Source: Bettongia penicillata ogilbyi (Eukaryota > Chordata > Mammalia > Diprotodontia > Potoroidae). Taken from it: a stretch of 64,000 nucleotides of DNA. Numbering within the stretch: the first letter of the stretch is position 1; the number at the start of each line of letters is the position of its first letter. The notes under the pieces are model-generated. The model did no database searches, was not told the origin of the DNA, and saw nothing but the letters and a program-made list of their open reading frames with translations. The stretch is taken from positions 1,928,501-1,992,500 of the forward strand of contig JAJHZJ010000028.1 in assembly GCA_023548195.1 (NCBI GenBank). Direction: 5' to 3'. The translations under genes were made by a program, and so were the position numbers. Below are positions 62,400 to 64,000 of the stretch, one piece after another.

Positions 62400-62790
62400 T
62401 TTGATTCTTCTCTACTATATCCTTGGCAAGCGCTCAGCAAACCTCAGCTTAGATATTTCCAGGGGCATTCTCTACCTAACTGGATAACCCATTCTACTCC
62501 TGGGAAGCTCTAATCATTAGAAATTTCCTTATTTTCAGTTGAATTCTTCCTTCCTGTACCTCCTACCCCTTCATCCTCATTCTGCCTTCCCAGAGCTCTT
62601 CGAATAATTAATCCCTTTTCCACATGACAGCCCCTCAAATATCTGAAGATTCATTTGCTTGAAAACTGCACAAAGAAGTCATTCTATTGCTGTGGGAACA
62701 TCCTTCACACCTACCTACAATACTTCCACAGACAGTGTTTTTGAATTTCTGTGACTGTAAAAAAAAAAAAATCATCCACCCCTTTGTTAT
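62400..62790 (-). mobile_element. L3/CR1-type LINE 3' region
   Basis: TAACCCATTCTACTCCTGGG, AGCTCTAATCATTAGAAATTTCC, CCTTTTCCACATGACAGCCC, TCAAATATCTGAAGATTC. The order matches the CR1-clade region seen in plus orientation at 30245-30565. Confidence 0.75.
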
Positions 62791-62994
62791 CGGCCTTCTA
62801 GTAATAAGCCTTTCTGAATTTAGCTTGGTCAGTGGTCCCCTGATGCCAGACGTACAGTCAGTTCACTATCAGACTTGAACATGAAGACTTTCCAGTTCAA
62901 TAAAACCTGCCTGACAAAGCCTTGTTCCTCAGTGACATGACTTTCAGATAGGGAACCAGGATCACCTCTACTATGGCCAGATGAGAGACGTTAG

Positions 62995-63190
62995 CTAGGA
63001 CTGTAGTATGATCACAGGACAATAGCTAGAGACCTTAGAGGTTGTCTAATCCAACTCCCTCACTTTACAGATGATGAAACCAAATCCCAGAGAAGTGACT
63101 TGCAAGGGGTCACTTCTCTCAACATAAGTGACAAAGAGATTTGAACCCAGGATTGCTAATCCTTTAACATGGCATTAGCATCCCTATGCC
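62995..63190 (-). mobile_element. MIR3-type SINE
   Basis: GAGACCTTAGAGGTTGTCTAATCC, AGATGATGAAACCAAATCCC, AAGTGACTTGCAAGGGGTCAC, GAGATTTGAACCCAGGATTGC. Confidence 0.8.
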
Positions 63191-63214
63191 ATGGCAGAGG
63201 TCATTTCTTTTTGT

Positions 63215-63420
63215 TTCCTTTCCTTTTTCAATTAATAAGCATTTATTTTATCTCCTTTCCATTCATCTCCATTTTAAAAACAAAAACAAAGCATTTGTTT
63301 TCAAAAATGGGCATAGTGTAGCAAAACAAATTCCTACATGTTCTGTGCCCAAGCATCAAAATGTTAGTGTCATTCTACATCTTGAATCTATCAGTGAACA
63401 CCTCTTTTCCAGGGTTCTCC
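63215..63420 (-). mobile_element. L1 3'-end fragment
   Basis: CAATTAATAAGCATTTATTT, GTGTAGCAAAACAAATTCCTAC, CATTCTACATCTTGAATC. Sister of the fragment at 7812-8004. Confidence 0.6.
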
Positions 63421-63449
63421 TGTAGAAGTCAAATGTCATGGGAGCATAG

Positions 63450-63645
63450 ATTGATAGCTACAAGGAACCTTAGAGGCTATGGAGTCCAGTCTCTTCATTT
63501 TACAGATGAGGAAACATGAAGCTAACGAGGTTGAGTGGCTTACCTGAGGTCACATGGCCCTAGTGCCTGACACAGGGTGTGGAGCCAGATCTTCCTGATT
63601 CCAAGTCCATCTCTCCAGCCACTAGCCATGCTGCCTCTCGGTAGC
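63450..63645 (-). mobile_element. MIR3-type SINE
   Basis: ACAAGGAACCTTAGAGGCTATG, CAGATGAGGAAACATGAAGC, TACCTGAGGTCACATGGCCC, CCTGATTCCAAGTCCATCTC, head ending ATGCTGCCTCTC. Confidence 0.8.
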
Positions 63646-63654
63646 ATGCACTGT

Positions 63655-64000
63655 GGTTATTTTGGTGCTTCATTTCTGAAGAGGGCCAAGGACATCACAG
63701 GCTATGTCTTAACTTGTGTGCAAATTTAACTGAGGTAGAGTTGCACAGCCTCACTCTCTCTTCCTGAGTCATCTAAGTCCACTGGCAAGACAAGACAAGA
63801 CAAACTTCAGGACAACTGGCATGGGCCCAGGATTCAGCAGATGACCTTGGTATCTCTGATGTCTAACCAAGCTCTAAGGGCTCCACAGCATCTGCTTCAG
63901 CTGCCTTCATGGCTGCTGAAACAAATTGTTCTATCCACCCATTCCTCCAGAGGGAAGCTTTCACATGCTTAGGACAGACATCCCTCTGACTCACCTATTG
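63655..64000 (-). mobile_element. RTE-type LINE 3' end, runs off the window
   Basis: Reverse complement of the block at 9230-9772: TTCTGAAGAGGGCCAAGGAC, AGAGTTGCACAGCCTCACTC, GTCCACTGGCAAGACAAGAC, GATGTCTAACCAAGCTCTAAG, CAGCTGCCTTCATGGC, TTCACATGCTTAGGACAGAC. A GACAA pentamer has expanded three times near 63788-63802. Confidence 0.65.

Noticed and set aside
1..64000. tRNA genes suggested by many B-box-like GTTCAAATC strings
   Set aside because: All examined occurrences sit in tRNA-derived heads of MIR or marsupial CORE-SINEs. No complete cloverleaf outside a SINE was seen.

Overview
This window reads as mammalian, and most likely marsupial, nuclear DNA with no host protein-coding gene, rRNA or tRNA gene that I can support. 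The evidence is repeat content: dense MIR and MIR3 CORE-SINEs and many L2 and L3/CR1 LINE pieces (all old mammalian families); about a dozen copies of a tRNA-headed CORE-SINE whose tail contains a tract like CTTGGCAAAGATACTGGAG, which I associate with marsupials (Mon1/MAR1-like); SINEs sharing a 3' tail with an RTE LINE; marsupial-type L1 3' ends; and a half-L1 (HAL1). Family names come from recall of consensus sequences, not a database search. The sequence is AT-rich and looks CpG-poor except in the HAL1 5' UTR. It is best described as an intergenic stretch or the inside of a large intron.

Layout. 1-9 kb: scattered MIR/L2 fragments, simple repeats, and an L3/CR1 element (7430-8105) split by an L1 tail. 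9-16 kb: an RTE 3' end inside a MIR3, microsatellites, SINEs, a hAT fossil and a 90-bp direct repeat. 16-23 kb: the most deeply nested part. It has a MIR3 holding a hAT element with an 8-bp target duplication plus a SINE, then a tail-to-tail L2 pair carrying four SINEs, then an L2 holding a 211-bp hAT MITE and a SINE. 23-32 kb: a repeat-poor island, MIRs, a SINE with an internal inverted segment, and a long minus-strand L2/CR1 tract. 32-41 kb: three plus-strand L2 stretches with SINEs and a second repeat-poor island. 41.4-44.3 kb: a complete 2.83-kb HAL1 on the minus strand, bounded by a perfect 15-bp target duplication. 45.5-49.7 kb: minus-strand L2, then an L1 that appears inserted into an older L1. 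51.6-53.2 kb: an intact RTE-tailed SINE and a probable endogenous-retrovirus 3' end. 53-59.7 kb: largely repeat-poor, AT-rich sequence with possible conserved noncoding blocks. 59.7-64 kb: MIR/MIR3 copies, L3/CR1, L1 tails and an RTE 3' end running off the window.

The only recognisable coding remnants belong to retroelements: a broken ORF1 in the HAL1, L1 reverse-transcriptase remnants near 49.1-49.5 kb, and L2/CR1 endonuclease and reverse-transcriptase remnants. Other open frames fall in low-complexity tracts, repeats or unique noncoding DNA and are not annotated as genes. I found no undescribed biological system. The most useful observations are the dated insertion nests, the intact HAL1, the two hAT elements with target duplications, a three-copy repeat family with a conserved central dyad, and the repeat-free islands.
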